DNA from: Tritrichomonas musculus | Lineage: Eukaryota; Parabasalia; Tritrichomonadida; Tritrichomonadidae | Length of the DNA: 64,000 nucleotides | Direction of reading: 5' to 3' | NCBI GenBank assembly: GCA_039105265.1 | Contig: JAPFFF010000009.1 | Coordinates: forward strand, 744,001 to 808,000 | Part shown: positions 52,546-63,659 of the stretch, one piece after another | How positions within the stretch are numbered: the stretch's first letter is position 1 | Layout: every line of letters begins with the position of its first letter | The notes under the pieces: model-generated | Seen by the model: only the letters and a program-made list of their open reading frames with translations | Databases searched by the model: none | Told to the model about the DNA's origin: nothing | Made by a program: the position numbers and the translations under genes

Positions 52546-53025
52546 AACTGAAAAATCCAAGTTTACGTGGAAACAATGGGTATATATATCTAATTTTTAG
52601 TTATTTTCATTTTAAATTCCTAATATGTTAAAAATAAATAAACAAGTATTCTTTATAACGGTGCTAATATCTTATATAAGTATGATAATATAGGAAATAT
52701 AAAGAAGCAAAATACTTTTTAAATAATCATTTAAATATCTCTTTAACAATGCATTTATTGGCAATATTGTTAAATTAACTTTTGTTTAGTATTATATATA
52801 GAAAACAAATACATAAATAAATATTCATTTTATCACAAAAACCAAAATGTTAGGGGTTGTATTATGGGAAGAGAAAATGAAGTAAAACTTTTTCAATAGT
52901 TTATTTATAAAAAAGAGCATCTTTTTATGTTACAAAATTTTTACCGATCCTTCCTTTAAATTGTAAGTCTCGGTAAAAATTATATAAAAATATAAAAAGA
53001 TGCTAAATTTTTTTTTATAATCTAA
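52546..53025. other. Spacer with dispersed repeat before the truncated Pmp-like gene
   Basis: There is no gene. At 52927-52980 lies the second copy of the dispersed repeat seen at 15274-15326 (ATGTTACAAAATTTTTAC ... GTCTCGGTAAAAAT). It ends about 45 bp before the open frame of the Pmp-like gene, suggesting that insertion or rearrangement here removed the 5' end of that gene. Confidence 0.5.
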
Positions 53026-54807
53026 ACAATCATCCACAACAGTGAACAGTTAACAATCAGCCGCAATACTTTCAGCCAATTTACTACAAGTTCAAGCACA
53101 AATTGTGGTGGAATTGTAACCTTCTTTGAGAAAAAAGATGGTTCATCATTCAATCTTGTATATGACCAATGCAAATTCATAGACATAACAAGCACAGATG
53201 CAACATCAAATGGTGGTGCTGTTAGCTTTATAAACTCAGTTAATGTAACTCTCGCAAATTGTCTTTTCAGAAGAAACAAAGCTTGCAAACATGGTGGTGC
53301 AGTTTCGATTAAAGTAAGCGGAAATGTAGTCATTCAAAGTTGTACATTTGAAGAAAATAGAGCATCATCAGCTTCTTCTTCAGCTTCTCTTCTTGATGAA
53401 AAGACAGCATGTAGAGGTGGTGCTATCTTTTTGAGCCAAGTTTCTGGCTCAACTTCGACTATTACAATTGAAGGTTGCAACTTTAGAAGCAACTTAGCAT
53501 TTGATGCTTATGCAATTTACATCGAAAATGCAGATGCAACTGTCACCTATAAAATTGTTAACAACAAGTTTACAAACAACTTCAACGGAGACACAACACA
53601 ACAAAGCACAGGAGCAGTCATTGCATCTGAAGTTAAGTCTCTCAACAGTAAAGAAATTCTATCTATGAATGAGTTTTCTAACGATGTTTATGGAAAAGGA
53701 TGCGAAAAATTATATTTTGTCGACCAGAAAGGTGACAAACTCCCTGATCCAACACCATTACCATCACCAACTCTTCCATTGAGTTCTACTACAATAGAGT
53801 GGGATGAAAAGAAAGAAGACAACAATATTAGATGCGATAAAGAAATGAATCCAGAGAAAGAAGAAGAAAGAAACGTTGTTGTTATTATCAAAACAACAGA
53901 GTTTAATACAATGACAAACGAAAAAGGCGCAGCAATTCACCTCAAAAACTGTGGTCTTTCCTGCACCAACAAATGCAAGTTCATCAATTGTAAATCAGAA
54001 AACAGTGAAGGTGGTGCAATCTATGTCAACAACTCAATTGATCTCCTCAACGATGTCACCCTCGAGGGCCTTTCCTTTGAAAAATGTTCTGCAACAATCG
54101 GTGGAGCAATATACATTCAATCTTCCTCTGTTCTCAACACAGTAACAATCAAAAAATGCTACTTCACAGGAAACGAAGCAACATCAAATGATGGAGGAAG
54201 TGCAATCATTATGTCTACTATGAAAGGAATAATGTCATTGTGTAAGTTCAAGAGCAATTTAGGACCAGGATCAACTGTAAAACTTGTAAATGACTTCGAA
54301 CTAGCAAAGGACTCAAGTTCATTGATTAAACTCTTTGATGAAAAAGAGATAATGGTTTCTGTTTCCGAATGCAAATTCGAAATCAATAAAGAGTTTTCTT
54401 CATCTGTTTTCTACGTCGCTGGACGAGATGGAGCTAACTATGAGATAAAGAACTGCATTTTTACAGGAATTGTAACTAAAAATGCTCATCATATTGATGG
54501 AGTAAGAATCGACAAAAAGGGACCTTGCGTCGTTGTGAAAGATTGCAAGTTCTCAGGAAGTATGAAACGTGCATTTGACACAAGCAAGGGATTCTCAAAT
54601 ATTGAATTAAGAAGCCAAGTGTTCGGATTCAATGAGAAAAAGAATGATGATTCATATGTGAAATTCACTGTTTTAACTGCTGTTCCAGCTGCAATTCTTG
54701 TAGTGGTTGTTGTTGCTGTTGTAGTAAAAAAGTTTGGGAGAATGGATAATAATGGTGACCAAATTGAAGTTGAAGAAGATATCAACGTTTCTGAAGGAAA
54801 CTTATGA
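53026..54807 (+). pseudogene. Pmp-like beta-helix surface protein, 5'-truncated
   Basis: The frame is open for 593 codons from 53026 but has no ATG before 53659 and no signal peptide, so the gene start is lost. It is made of parallel beta-helix repeats of the Pmp type, with repeated GGA[IV] motifs (NGGAVSFINS, HGGAVSIKV, RGGAIFL, EGGAIYVNNS, IGGAIYIQSS) each followed by a C.F..N phrase. Near the C-terminus is one membrane helix (VPAAILVVVVVAVVVKKF) and a short acidic tail. Trichomonads have a family of such type I surface proteins with possible adhesion roles. The unbroken frame suggests recent truncation, or a start further upstream joined by rearrangement. Base composition is less A+T-rich than its surroundings. 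Confidence 0.75.
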
Positions 54808-55882
54808 GCATTCATGAAATGCTTAAAAAAAAACTAATTAAAGATTGAGTTAATTTTTTTTATTTTATATTTCAGAGATTATGAATAGATATTTAATTAC
54901 CTGTTGATTCATTTTGAGTCAAGCCAATAAAACAAGCTAAAATATGAAAATCTTTTTTTTTTTTATGGGGGGATTAGACAAAAAAAAAACAATTCAATTT
55001 TTACATCAGTATTCAATTTTTTATTTTTGAGAAGGTGCTTTTGTCCATATAAAATTTGATTGGACAAAAACACTAGTTTTTCATTCAATTTGGAAATTTG
55101 AATTGGACAAAAATACACAAAAAAATTTGAATGATAAAATAATTGAAATTAAAATTATAATTCAACAAAAAATAGAAATTAAAATTAAAATTAAATTATG
55201 AATATAAAGTTATTGATTCATTTTTTAAATCATAGTCCGTAATACTTAAAAAATCTAAAAAAATCAAAATTGGATATTACTAAGGTTCATAAAATTCAAT
55301 CATTTCCAGGATTTTCGATTATAAATAAATAGAACATAGTTTTTGATTTTTATGCGAAATTATATTCAAATTAATGATTTCGAAAAATGCTATATATTAA
55401 GGTTTAAACAAAAAACTTTTTGAGAAAAAACACATCGACTTTTTGAAAGAAGAAAAGTTTCATAAAAAGTTTTTGAATTTGATTCGAATCAATCTTTTTT
55501 GCTTCCACAATAAAAGCATCAAAGTTTGTTGGTGATATGACCAACAAACTATAATCAAATTTTGAAAGATAAAAGATTTGAATAGATGACTTTTTGATAA
55601 AACAGCTTTTTCAAATAAACACTTTTTGATAAAACAACTTTTTGAATAAATATACTATTAAACTGATTAAAATCGACTATACAAACTAAAAAAAAAGTTA
55701 AAAAATCAAATGAAATATTAAAAATTCAAATAAAACTGAACAAATTATACTAACTTTTTTATTCACATAACGTATTTCCAAAAATTCGCAAAAAATGTAC
55801 GTTTTTCCAAAAATGCGCAAAATTTTTCCTACAAAAATTGAATAAAATTATATAAAAAAATTTTTATTTACCTTTTTTTATA
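54808..55882. other. Non-coding A+T-rich spacer
   Basis: No gene was found. There are short repeated phrases such as ACTTTTTGATAAAACA (near 55590-55640) and CCAAAAATTCGCAAAA / CCAAAAATGCGCAAAA (55780-55825). A TTGGACAAAAA phrase recurs near 55070-55110. None gives a clear element. Confidence 0.35.
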
Positions 55883-57250
55883 GGGGGTCAACCTTAAAAT
55901 TTTTGTCAAAATTTTAAAGCAAACTTAAAATCTGAGAATTTTTGTATAATAATTATAGAACTATATAGTTCATTGAATATACTATTTATTAAAAATATTT
56001 TTTCCTAATTTTATATATAGGGCCAAAAAAGGCAAAGCATTAAGGACGACCTTTCACCGTTTATAATTTATTTTTAAACGATTAATTTTTGTATTCATTT
56101 TCATCGTAAATCATTGAAAATTAAAAAATTTAATAACTCAAGTTAGAAGGGGGAAAAGAAACTTGTTTTTGTGTTAATACAAATCAAATAGAATAAATTA
56201 TTGATATCCGGTTCGAAAAGTTATATTAATACTTGTTATTTATCAAATTTAATCATTTTTTTATTTTATCTACTAAAATTTCATCTTTTTCTTTAATATA
56301 TTATGAGTTTGGAACCGGATTATTTTAAATATTCATGTTATTTAATAAATGGTGCATAGAAAACAAAATTGTTTTTCTTTGAAATTGATTTATTACATTT
56401 TGAAATTCTTAGAAAAAATATAAACGTATTTTGGTATAATTCACTTTTATTTTTTGAAATATCTCTTTTTCAAAGCTGAATAATTAATTATTTATTTTTT
56501 ATATGCATTATATTCCAATTATTTATTTGTTAATATGAGTTTCACAATAAAATTATGAAAGATTGAAGAAAAATTAAATGTAACCACGACGATCATTTTT
56601 CATAGAAAGGTCGTCCTTAAAGTTGTAATGACTTGTGATTTGAAAATTGAGTTATTTCTTAAAAATTTTCAGTAAAATCATTAAGATAATTAATAAAAGA
56701 CTTTGTTCCGCCATTGAAATGATTATAAAACAGGTTTAAATGTGATAATTTTATAATTCTGCTCTTTAATTACATAAAATGTTATATGAAGGTTATATTC
56801 TAAATGATTATATGAAATTGATGCAAATGTAATAAAAATATTAAAAAATAAGAGAGAAAATATATTAAAAATCAATTTTATGATAGATTGAAATATATAT
56901 CATTGATTATATTATGATATATAAATAATTTAAATTGTGATTCAAAAATTAATTTTAAATTGATAACCAAAGCAAATAAATATTTTCATAATAACCTTCT
57001 TGAATAAAACTTAAAATATTAATCAAATTGATTCAAATAATCATAAAAGCCACTTTTTTATAAAATGGTGAATTATGGTTAATTTTTTTTTAATTTTCGA
57101 AAAGTTGTTGCCTTTTGTGGACCTATAGATGAAATTTAATAATAAATATTTTAAAATAAACTATATAAAGTAAGGAATATATTTCCATCATTTATTTATC
57201 ATTATCTTTAAAAAATATATTTTTTGACACATTTTCGGCGGTTGACCCCC
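55883..57250. mobile_element. TA-flanked inverted-repeat element, 1.4 kb, with a nested MITE
   Basis: Ends GGGGGTCAACC (55883) and GGTTGACCCCC (ending 57250) are perfect inverted repeats of 11 bp flanked by TA, in the style of the Tc1/pogo elements nearby. There is no frame. A 573-bp MITE with TTAA flanks sits inside. The short terminal repeat makes the call moderate. Confidence 0.55.
56044..56616. mobile_element. MITE with TTAA target site, 573 bp
   Basis: Ends GGACGACCTTTC and GAAAGGTCGTCC are perfect 12-bp inverted repeats with TTAA at both flanks (56040-56043, 56617-56620). It resembles the TTAA-flanked MITE at 39922 in design but not in sequence. It is nested in the 1.4-kb element. Confidence 0.6.
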
Positions 57251-57988
57251 TATCTTTTTTTTCTTTTATATATATATTAATTATTGTAAAAATTTTTGAA
57301 TTACTGCATTGCACTTACTTTTACAATTTGAAAATATGTTTTTATAAATATATATACGTCCAATATGAAATATCAAAATTAAAAATAAAAAAAATATGAA
57401 ATTAAAATGGAAATCCAAAAATAATTTCCTCATTACCTAACAGTTAATGTCATTTTATTATTATATTTTAATTTATAATAATATCTTAATATATTAATAA
57501 TATAAAATATTATTCTACTTAATAAAAATATAAAGTTATACTTATTTATAAATTAACTATCCTTATAACTTTTTGTGCAATGCATTCAATTATTTTGTTA
57601 TAGATTTGAATTGATTTAAATCAACGTGTTTTTGATCCATTCAATTTTTTTATCTAAATATCTAATAATATTTTGTAATTGTGTCTTATATTTAAATAAA
57701 CAAATAAATATTTAAAATACTTAGATAAAGTTGCCATAATTGATAATATATTTTCTATCAATATTGACTTTATTATTTATTTTACAACTTCGTGACAGCT
57801 AAATTATTTTATAAGTTGCATTATTATCATTATGAATCGTTTAACTGTATTATTATTTTGATTTAGATTCATTTATTTTTTAATAAAACAATTTTTGACA
57901 GCAAAAATTTTGCAATCACGATAAACAATCAACATCATGACAGCTAAATCATTTTATTATTTTATTTTATTATTTCACAATATTAGTT
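57251..57988. other. A+T-rich flank of the third transposase, with a short direct repeat
   Basis: The phrase TGACAGCTAAAT recurs at 57793 and 57938, and TGACAGCA at about 57999. These may be subterminal sites of the transposon whose gene starts at 57989. No terminal repeat could be fixed. Confidence 0.35.
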
Positions 57989-59291
57989 TTATTTTAACGT
58001 GACAGCATCGTCTAGTTTCTTTTTTTCAATTTCTTCTTTTTTCCTGAGGTTGTCAATAACATCATCTCTTGTGATGCAATGACCACTTATTTTCATTGGA
58101 GAGTGAACACACTTTGTAAAATCGATGTAACTTTTTGAAGACTTTTTGATGCCACTTTTATTTAAAACTTCTTTCTGATTTCTTGGAAACAGTCCGCATG
58201 TCTTGAATCCAATTTTACAGTTAGTAATTGTCGATCCAACTCGAACCGCATCACAAATAGCTGTCATCTGGGTCAAACGGAGAAATAATGTCATGTCACA
58301 TTTTTCTGGATGGCAGTTTTCAATCAAATCATCTGCAAACCTTCTCAATGATTGCTTTAATGATCGTGCAACAGTTACGTCAAAAGGATGGATTAAATGA
58401 GTCATATGGGGTGGGGAAATTATAACATCAATATATTCTTTTTTAAATTTTTTCATTACTTCATTATTGTTGCGAGTGATGTGTCCGTCAAGAAATAAAA
58501 CACTACGTTGGTTAGGAGCATAATTGCGTTGCTGTTTAATTTCTCTGACGCAGTTAATTAACTAATTTGACCATTCAGAAAAAGTTTCGTCAGTCATGTA
58601 CCCATTTTGGGTCCCCCGATATTCATTTGACCTCGTATGATCATTGGTGATATGTTCCTTGGAAGATATGCCAGTGGTAATATTAAGAATGGTGGAAACA
58701 TTTCACGGGCCACATTTATCGTAACCATAGCAGTGACATGGGAAATTTCATTGACACGAGTTCCTCTCTTCTCGTTTGGAGGAATAAGAACTTTTCTTGG
58801 TTGGCCAATATCTGCAGACATTTCGTCTGCATTGAAAAATAAATCTTCAGGTACTCCTTCGGCAACTTTTTCAGTAAATGTGTTATTGAAAAAATCTATT
58901 ACCGTTTGAGAGGTTGAGCATTCGTTCCTGTCTTTATCCATCGTTGTAGGTGTTACAGGTTTGAAATTAAAACGTTCTGCACAAGAATAGCAGTATTTTG
59001 GTCGAAGTTGTGAAAGCATTTTTTCTCGTGTTTTTTCGCTAAATTTGGAAAAATTAGCAGTATGAATGTCTTCACATTGTTTTTGAAATCCTCTGTAATC
59101 CATTGATTTCCCTGTTTGATGTGAGGCTTTGATGGTATCAAACAATTTTGGACGCTGATCAATATTTATATATGGAGGCCTCCATATATAAAGACCTGTG
59201 AACAAACCTCGTTCAATCAAGGATCTAAGCCTTCTCCAGGATCTTGTATAATCAGCTCCCAATTCTTTTACAACAGGAGCTAGTTTCAGTA
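57989..59291 (-). pseudogene. DDE (pogo/Tigger-like) transposase, interrupted by a Polinton at its 5' end
   Basis: Two frames on the minus strand, ~59291-58594 and ~58620-57989, make one gene. The first holds a helix-turn-helix stretch (VVKELGADYTRSWRRLRSLI) and the first catalytic Asp (DLFFNADEMSADIG). The second holds LFLDGHITRN with the second Asp and MTHLIHPFDVTVARSLK with the third. Between them are one frameshift near a G run at ~58617 and one in-frame stop at ~58560. The frame is open right up to about 59291, where the Polinton-like element begins, so the N-terminus is cut off by that insertion. The sequence differs clearly from the two other transposases in the window. Confidence 0.75.
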
Positions 59292-59393
59292 GTTAAGTAT
59301 AGGCTGGGATTCATACTTCACCCCAGCCTACACGCTTCGCCACCAAGCTCAGGTACGCCTTCGCTTGGGCCTCAGCTTCCGGCCAAATACCTA

Positions 59394-59882
59394 CTGAAAA
59401 ACCTATCGTAAGTACACACTCTCAACATTAGCTAATTTCCCACCCCCATCCCTCAAGTTCAAGTACATTGTCGTTTTTCAATATTTCTATTAATTTTTTA
59501 TACAACACTATACAAATGACCACACCATCAGATTTAAAGATTATGACCCAATATAAGCAGTTTACTCTAAGAAATCCTATTTATACTTCTCGTGAAACCC
59601 AACAAGTTTATGATTCCTTTAAAGACATCAGGACATGTGATTCTAATGGATATGTTATAATTGAGGTTTTGGACGAAAGAAACAAATTTAGTGGTTTTAG
59701 ATATGCTAAGTTTAGACGTGCAGCTGTTTTGAAATACAATAATGATTATGATAGGGAAAGAGAAAAAGATGCACCACGATATAGGAAGTTTGATGAGCAC
59801 CATAAGATATTTGAGTAAAAAGTGTTAGTATTATTTTGTTTGCCAAATATCCTCTGAAAACCTATCGTAAGTACACACTCTC
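59394..59882. repeat. Direct repeat inside the Polinton end
   Basis: The phrase ACCTATCGTAAGTACACACT occurs at about 59400 and 59859, each within a ~45-bp similar stretch that begins GCCAAATA. The two copies flank the small gene at 59516. They might be promoter elements (TATCGT resembles a trichomonad MYB site) or traces of a duplication. Confidence 0.6.
59516..59818 (+). CDS. Small unknown protein near the Polinton end
   Basis: From the ATG at 59516 the protein has 100 residues; 116 are possible from an upstream start at 59468 that is not ATG. It is basic in the middle (GFRYAKFRRAAVLKYNNDYD) and charged at the end (REREKDAPRYRKFDEHHKIF). No family was recognised. It is flanked by the two copies of the direct repeat. 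It reads outward-in, opposite to the large fibre-like gene, and is probably a non-structural accessory gene. Confidence 0.45.
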   Translation: MTTPSDLKIMTQYKQFTLRNPIYTSRETQQVYDSFKDIRTCDSNGYVIIEVLDERNKFSGFRYAKFRRAAVLKYNNDYDREREKDAPRYRKFDEHHKIFE

Positions 59883-60018
59883 TACTTTCACTATTCCACC
59901 AATGTCATTTCCAAGGTATGAAGTAGTTTTTGAGATTTCTAATGGTGTTTTTTGAATTCTACACCCGAAAATACGGTATTTCTTGTATAGGCACGACCCA
60001 GAAAAATAGATAATATTT

Positions 60019-63000
60019 TTACAAATCTGGAAATTCAATTTTATTTTCGATGACTTGTAATGTTGTATCTTCAACAACACAATTGATTCCTATGATGTGA
60101 TTCAACTTCAAATAATAAGGAAATGGATGATTCAAATTATCGGTATAATAAATGACTTCTATCGTATAATGACTTGAACTATCATAAGTAACAACTGTCC
60201 AAGTTCCATTCTCATTTCGTAATCCAATTCGTCCGTCAGGCAGATCCTCGAAATAAACAGCAAGGTTCAAAAATCCACTATTTGCAATTTCTTTTTGAAA
60301 ATGAATGAAAGTATATGTATCAAATTCTTCTTGAGTGTAATCATTATCTGTTATTAATCGATGTTCAGTCACGATTTTACAATTCGCTATAGCGGCCTTT
60401 AATGCTGCATTCTCTTGCTGTAGATTTGATATCTGACTGTTCATTGTTACGATTTTAGTAACATTATCACCTACTAACTTGGCTAGATCTTGCTGAGATT
60501 TAATATAATTATTTAATTTTGTCTTCAGTTCATCATTTTCACTTTTCAAAGCATAATTGGTCAAATCAACAGGTTCAGGAATTTCACTTTTCAATGCTAT
60601 TTTATCTTGCTTCAATATTTTTTCCGCTAATATTAATTTGGTATCAAAAGAGTCTTCCCCGTTATCGATGTAAAAGCATTGACCAAATCTATCGCTTTTA
60701 TAATAGGTCAAGTTATAGGTTGTTCCATCAATTTCAACATCGACATTAACTCCATCTTCAGTAATAACACCATCATAGTCAAACAAATAATCAAACTCTT
60801 TTACAAAGCCATCGTTATTTGATATTGTTCCAACAAGGTGAATTCCACTAGTCAATTTTATTTTGACTTCCCACGATCCTGAACTATCTTGTACATTTTC
60901 AAATGGCACTTCAATAGATTCTTTGTATATCAAATCATTTTTGCTTCGATATTTTGCATCTGCTTCTTCTTTCGTATACAGGTTATCCATATTAACCATA
61001 TTATTTTTTAATTCATCTAATGCTTCATTTACTTCATCAACAGTTGGGAATTCATTTAAAGTCGTAGCTAGAGCTGTATCATTCTTTTCTATCTGCTCAT
61101 GTAATGTATCTATCTTCTTATGTAAAGCATCTATATCACAAGTATATGCTAAATCATTTGTAGTAAATTCCATTCTTCTTTTTGCTGTATTCTCTTTGAT
61201 GCTGATTCCACCAACTCTATGTTTATTTGGGTTTGATATAACAAATGTTTTGTCATTCATAGTGCAGCTAGGAAAATCAGTTGTTCCTTGATAATTAATT
61301 GTTCCATCAGTAATATTAATAGTAACTATATTCTCTTCATAATCAACATCATTGTATTCACTAACTTTTTGCACCAAAAATCGTGCTTTGATTGTTCCAT
61401 CTGTGATAACATCTTCTGCTTCCAAATGAACCTCTCCATTAACAAATTTACCAACAACATCTATTATGTCATCTCTAACCAAATCTGTCTTTTGAACTAC
61501 TTCATCCAATGTAGGGTAATAACCAAACTCCGCCTCTAGCTCATTAACCTTCTCGGCGAGTAATTTAAATGCAGGCTTGAGGGATTCCCTGAACATATTG
61601 CTAATATCCATGGCACCACTTAATGTTAAGGTTCCTGTATCTGGGTTATCATTCTCATCTGTATAAGGTAATTCATCTAGTTGTTTATATTCTTCCTCAC
61701 ACCAGGTTATTATTGGAGTAATATCTTTTGTGATAGACCTAGCGACGGTCCCAGACATGAAATTAATAGCATTTCTAACTATATCGCTCAATCCTTTTGT
61801 TGATTTACGTGAGAACAATCTTTTAAGGAATCCTCCCCCATTCCCAGTTGCAAAACTAATACCTTCTGGAGCTAATTGCATACCTATAGAACCTATTGAA
61901 CCGACTGTACCTGCGACACCAAATGCTAAAGCAGTCCATGAAACAATTCTTAAATTATCAACATCTTCTTCTAGATGCTGAGTTACTGTTTCTGTTCTTG
62001 ATACTCTTCCTTTTAGGCTTTCTATTGTTGTGTTCATTTCTTGGACATCATAGCTAATCACATCTACATTGTTAGTTACCATATTTAAATCACTTCTCAT
62101 GGTTGTAATATTATCAGCAGTAATGATTTTAGAACTAGTAATATTGTAATCTGTATACAAGGTAGTTGCTGCATTAGGATTGGGATACACTTCATAAAAT
62201 TGTTGTCTAATAATATATTCGAAGGGGTTAGTAGTAGGGTCCCAATTAACTTCATCTATCGGGTCAACATATTCATCAAACAAATAGATTTTAATATTTC
62301 GTGAGTCATTAGGGGTTGATGAAACATAACAATATTCTACCTGTTCACATGAATCTAATAGGCCATGAATAAAATACCATTTCTTATCACTCTTGGGGTC
62401 AAATATTTTTCCAGTTGGTCTCATTGAGAATCTGTTTGCCTTTATTTCTCCATCTAAAGTTATATCAAGATAGAATTCTTCTACAAGATTAATATCTAAA
62501 TCACTTCCTGTACCATTTGTCTTATAGCATCTTATGGCTTCAATATCATATCCATAAATATTTATTCCCCCATTACTGGTTTGATAGCCTAATCCATATT
62601 TGGAAAAGTCTTCTATCTCACCCGTCTTTAGTTTTAGTTTGTTCTCTACTTTACACTTTCCACCATGTATCATATAATGTAAGAGGTTATCTATAGAATA
62701 GTCATCTGGTTTTTTAATTAACATAATATTTCTTTCACTTCTCTTGATTCTAATATATGTTCCATCTTCTCCATATTCATTCTCCTTATTCAAAGCATTT
62801 TTCATTTTTCCATTAATGTTTCCTTGAATATTATCTCCTACCCATTTTGTTCCATTCCATGTTAAGAACCATTTATTACCAAAACAGTATTCATTAAATT
62901 TAAACTCCAAGCCTGTAGGTATATTATAATTATCATCTATGTTCCATTGTAGTAGCCAATACTTTTTATCATCCATTTGGACTTCGCTAGTTAGAGTTGG

Positions 63001-63630
63001 TTTGTAAAGATACAATACATCACTCTTATGTAGTTTCAATGCATTATCAGCTTTGATGATGGAACACTTGACTGTCTTCAGTGTTTGCAGTGAATCAGTT
63101 ATGTACTCATTCATGATACTCAGCTCACCATTCATCCATAGAGTATATGGATTAAAATCAAGACCACTATCAAAGGCTATATTGATGTATCCCATATTTG
63201 TGCTATTATTTATAGAACATCCATTTGCACTCTTTGTTATCATAGGAGAGTATACTTGTCCATCTTTGGCATAAATAAAGAATTCCTTAACTAAATTTCC
63301 ATTTGTGTCATATATGATATTCTTTCTCAAAACCACTTTAAAGATATTGGTTTGTGCTGTTATTTCCTTCACTTTATTCATGAAATCCTCTGGTATGTTA
63401 ACAAACTTTAGGATATGATATTGTGTAGATGACTCATATTGTATATTATTATTTTTGATATTAAATTCTGGTATACCCTCTACTTCATTAAATAAATGCC
63501 CTGTCTGTACATATCCATCCAAATCACTCAGCGTTAATAATTCACTTGCTTTCCTAGTAGCATCTCCTACCTTAAATTGTATATCACCAATGAATTTTGT
63601 GGTAGTATCTTTCACTTGCTCTGAAGTCAT
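60019..63630 (-). CDS. 1203-aa fibre-like structural protein of the Polinton-like element
   Basis: The ATG at 63630 gives a complete frame of 1203 residues. Residues ~1-530 look globular and beta-rich, with many Trp/Tyr/Gly. Then comes a coiled coil (MNTTIESLKGRVSRTETVTQ), a Gly/Ala-rich hydrophobic stretch (ALAFGVAGTVGSIGSIGMQL) that could insert into membranes, and a WCEEEYKQLDEL region. Further coiled coils lie at ~850-900 and ~1010-1070 (NDELKTKLNNYIKSQ; QISNLQQENAALKAAI). This layout is typical of trimeric fibre or tail-spike proteins. I know no exact family. It likely acts in attachment, by inference. A paralogous segment lies in the next gene upstream. Confidence 0.55.
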   Translation of the reverse strand: MTSEQVKDTTTKFIGDIQFKVGDATRKASELLTLSDLDGYVQTGHLFNEVEGIPEFNIKNNNIQYESSTQYHILKFVNIPEDFMNKVKEITAQTNIFKVVLRKNIIYDTNGNLVKEFFIYAKDGQVYSPMITKSANGCSINNSTNMGYINIAFDSGLDFNPYTLWMNGELSIMNEYITDSLQTLKTVKCSIIKADNALKLHKSDVLYLYKPTLTSEVQMDDKKYWLLQWNIDDNYNIPTGLEFKFNEYCFGNKWFLTWNGTKWVGDNIQGNINGKMKNALNKENEYGEDGTYIRIKRSERNIMLIKKPDDYSIDNLLHYMIHGGKCKVENKLKLKTGEIEDFSKYGLGYQTSNGGINIYGYDIEAIRCYKTNGTGSDLDINLVEEFYLDITLDGEIKANRFSMRPTGKIFDPKSDKKWYFIHGLLDSCEQVEYCYVSSTPNDSRNIKIYLFDEYVDPIDEVNWDPTTNPFEYIIRQQFYEVYPNPNAATTLYTDYNITSSKIITADNITTMRSDLNMVTNNVDVISYDVQEMNTTIESLKGRVSRTETVTQHLEEDVDNLRIVSWTALAFGVAGTVGSIGSIGMQLAPEGISFATGNGGGFLKRLFSRKSTKGLSDIVRNAINFMSGTVARSITKDITPIITWCEEEYKQLDELPYTDENDNPDTGTLTLSGAMDISNMFRESLKPAFKLLAEKVNELEAEFGYYPTLDEVVQKTDLVRDDIIDVVGKFVNGEVHLEAEDVITDGTIKARFLVQKVSEYNDVDYEENIVTINITDGTINYQGTTDFPSCTMNDKTFVISNPNKHRVGGISIKENTAKRRMEFTTNDLAYTCDIDALHKKIDTLHEQIEKNDTALATTLNEFPTVDEVNEALDELKNNMVNMDNLYTKEEADAKYRSKNDLIYKESIEVPFENVQDSSGSWEVKIKLTSGIHLVGTISNNDGFVKEFDYLFDYDGVITEDGVNVDVEIDGTTYNLTYYKSDRFGQCFYIDNGEDSFDTKLILAEKILKQDKIALKSEIPEPVDLTNYALKSENDELKTKLNNYIKSQQDLAKLVGDNVTKIVTMNSQISNLQQENAALKAAIANCKIVTEHRLITDNDYTQEEFDTYTFIHFQKEIANSGFLNLAVYFEDLPDGRIGLRNENGTWTVVTYDSSSHYTIEVIYYTDNLNHPFPYYLKLNHIIGINCVVEDTTLQVIENKIEFPDL

Positions 63631-63659
63631 TTAAATCTCTAAAAAAATTATTCCCTAAT

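Noticed and set aside
57793-58006. TGACAGCTAAAT repeats as terminal repeats of the third transposon
   Set aside because: They are direct, not inverted, and no matching right end exists in the window because the Polinton-like element interrupts it.
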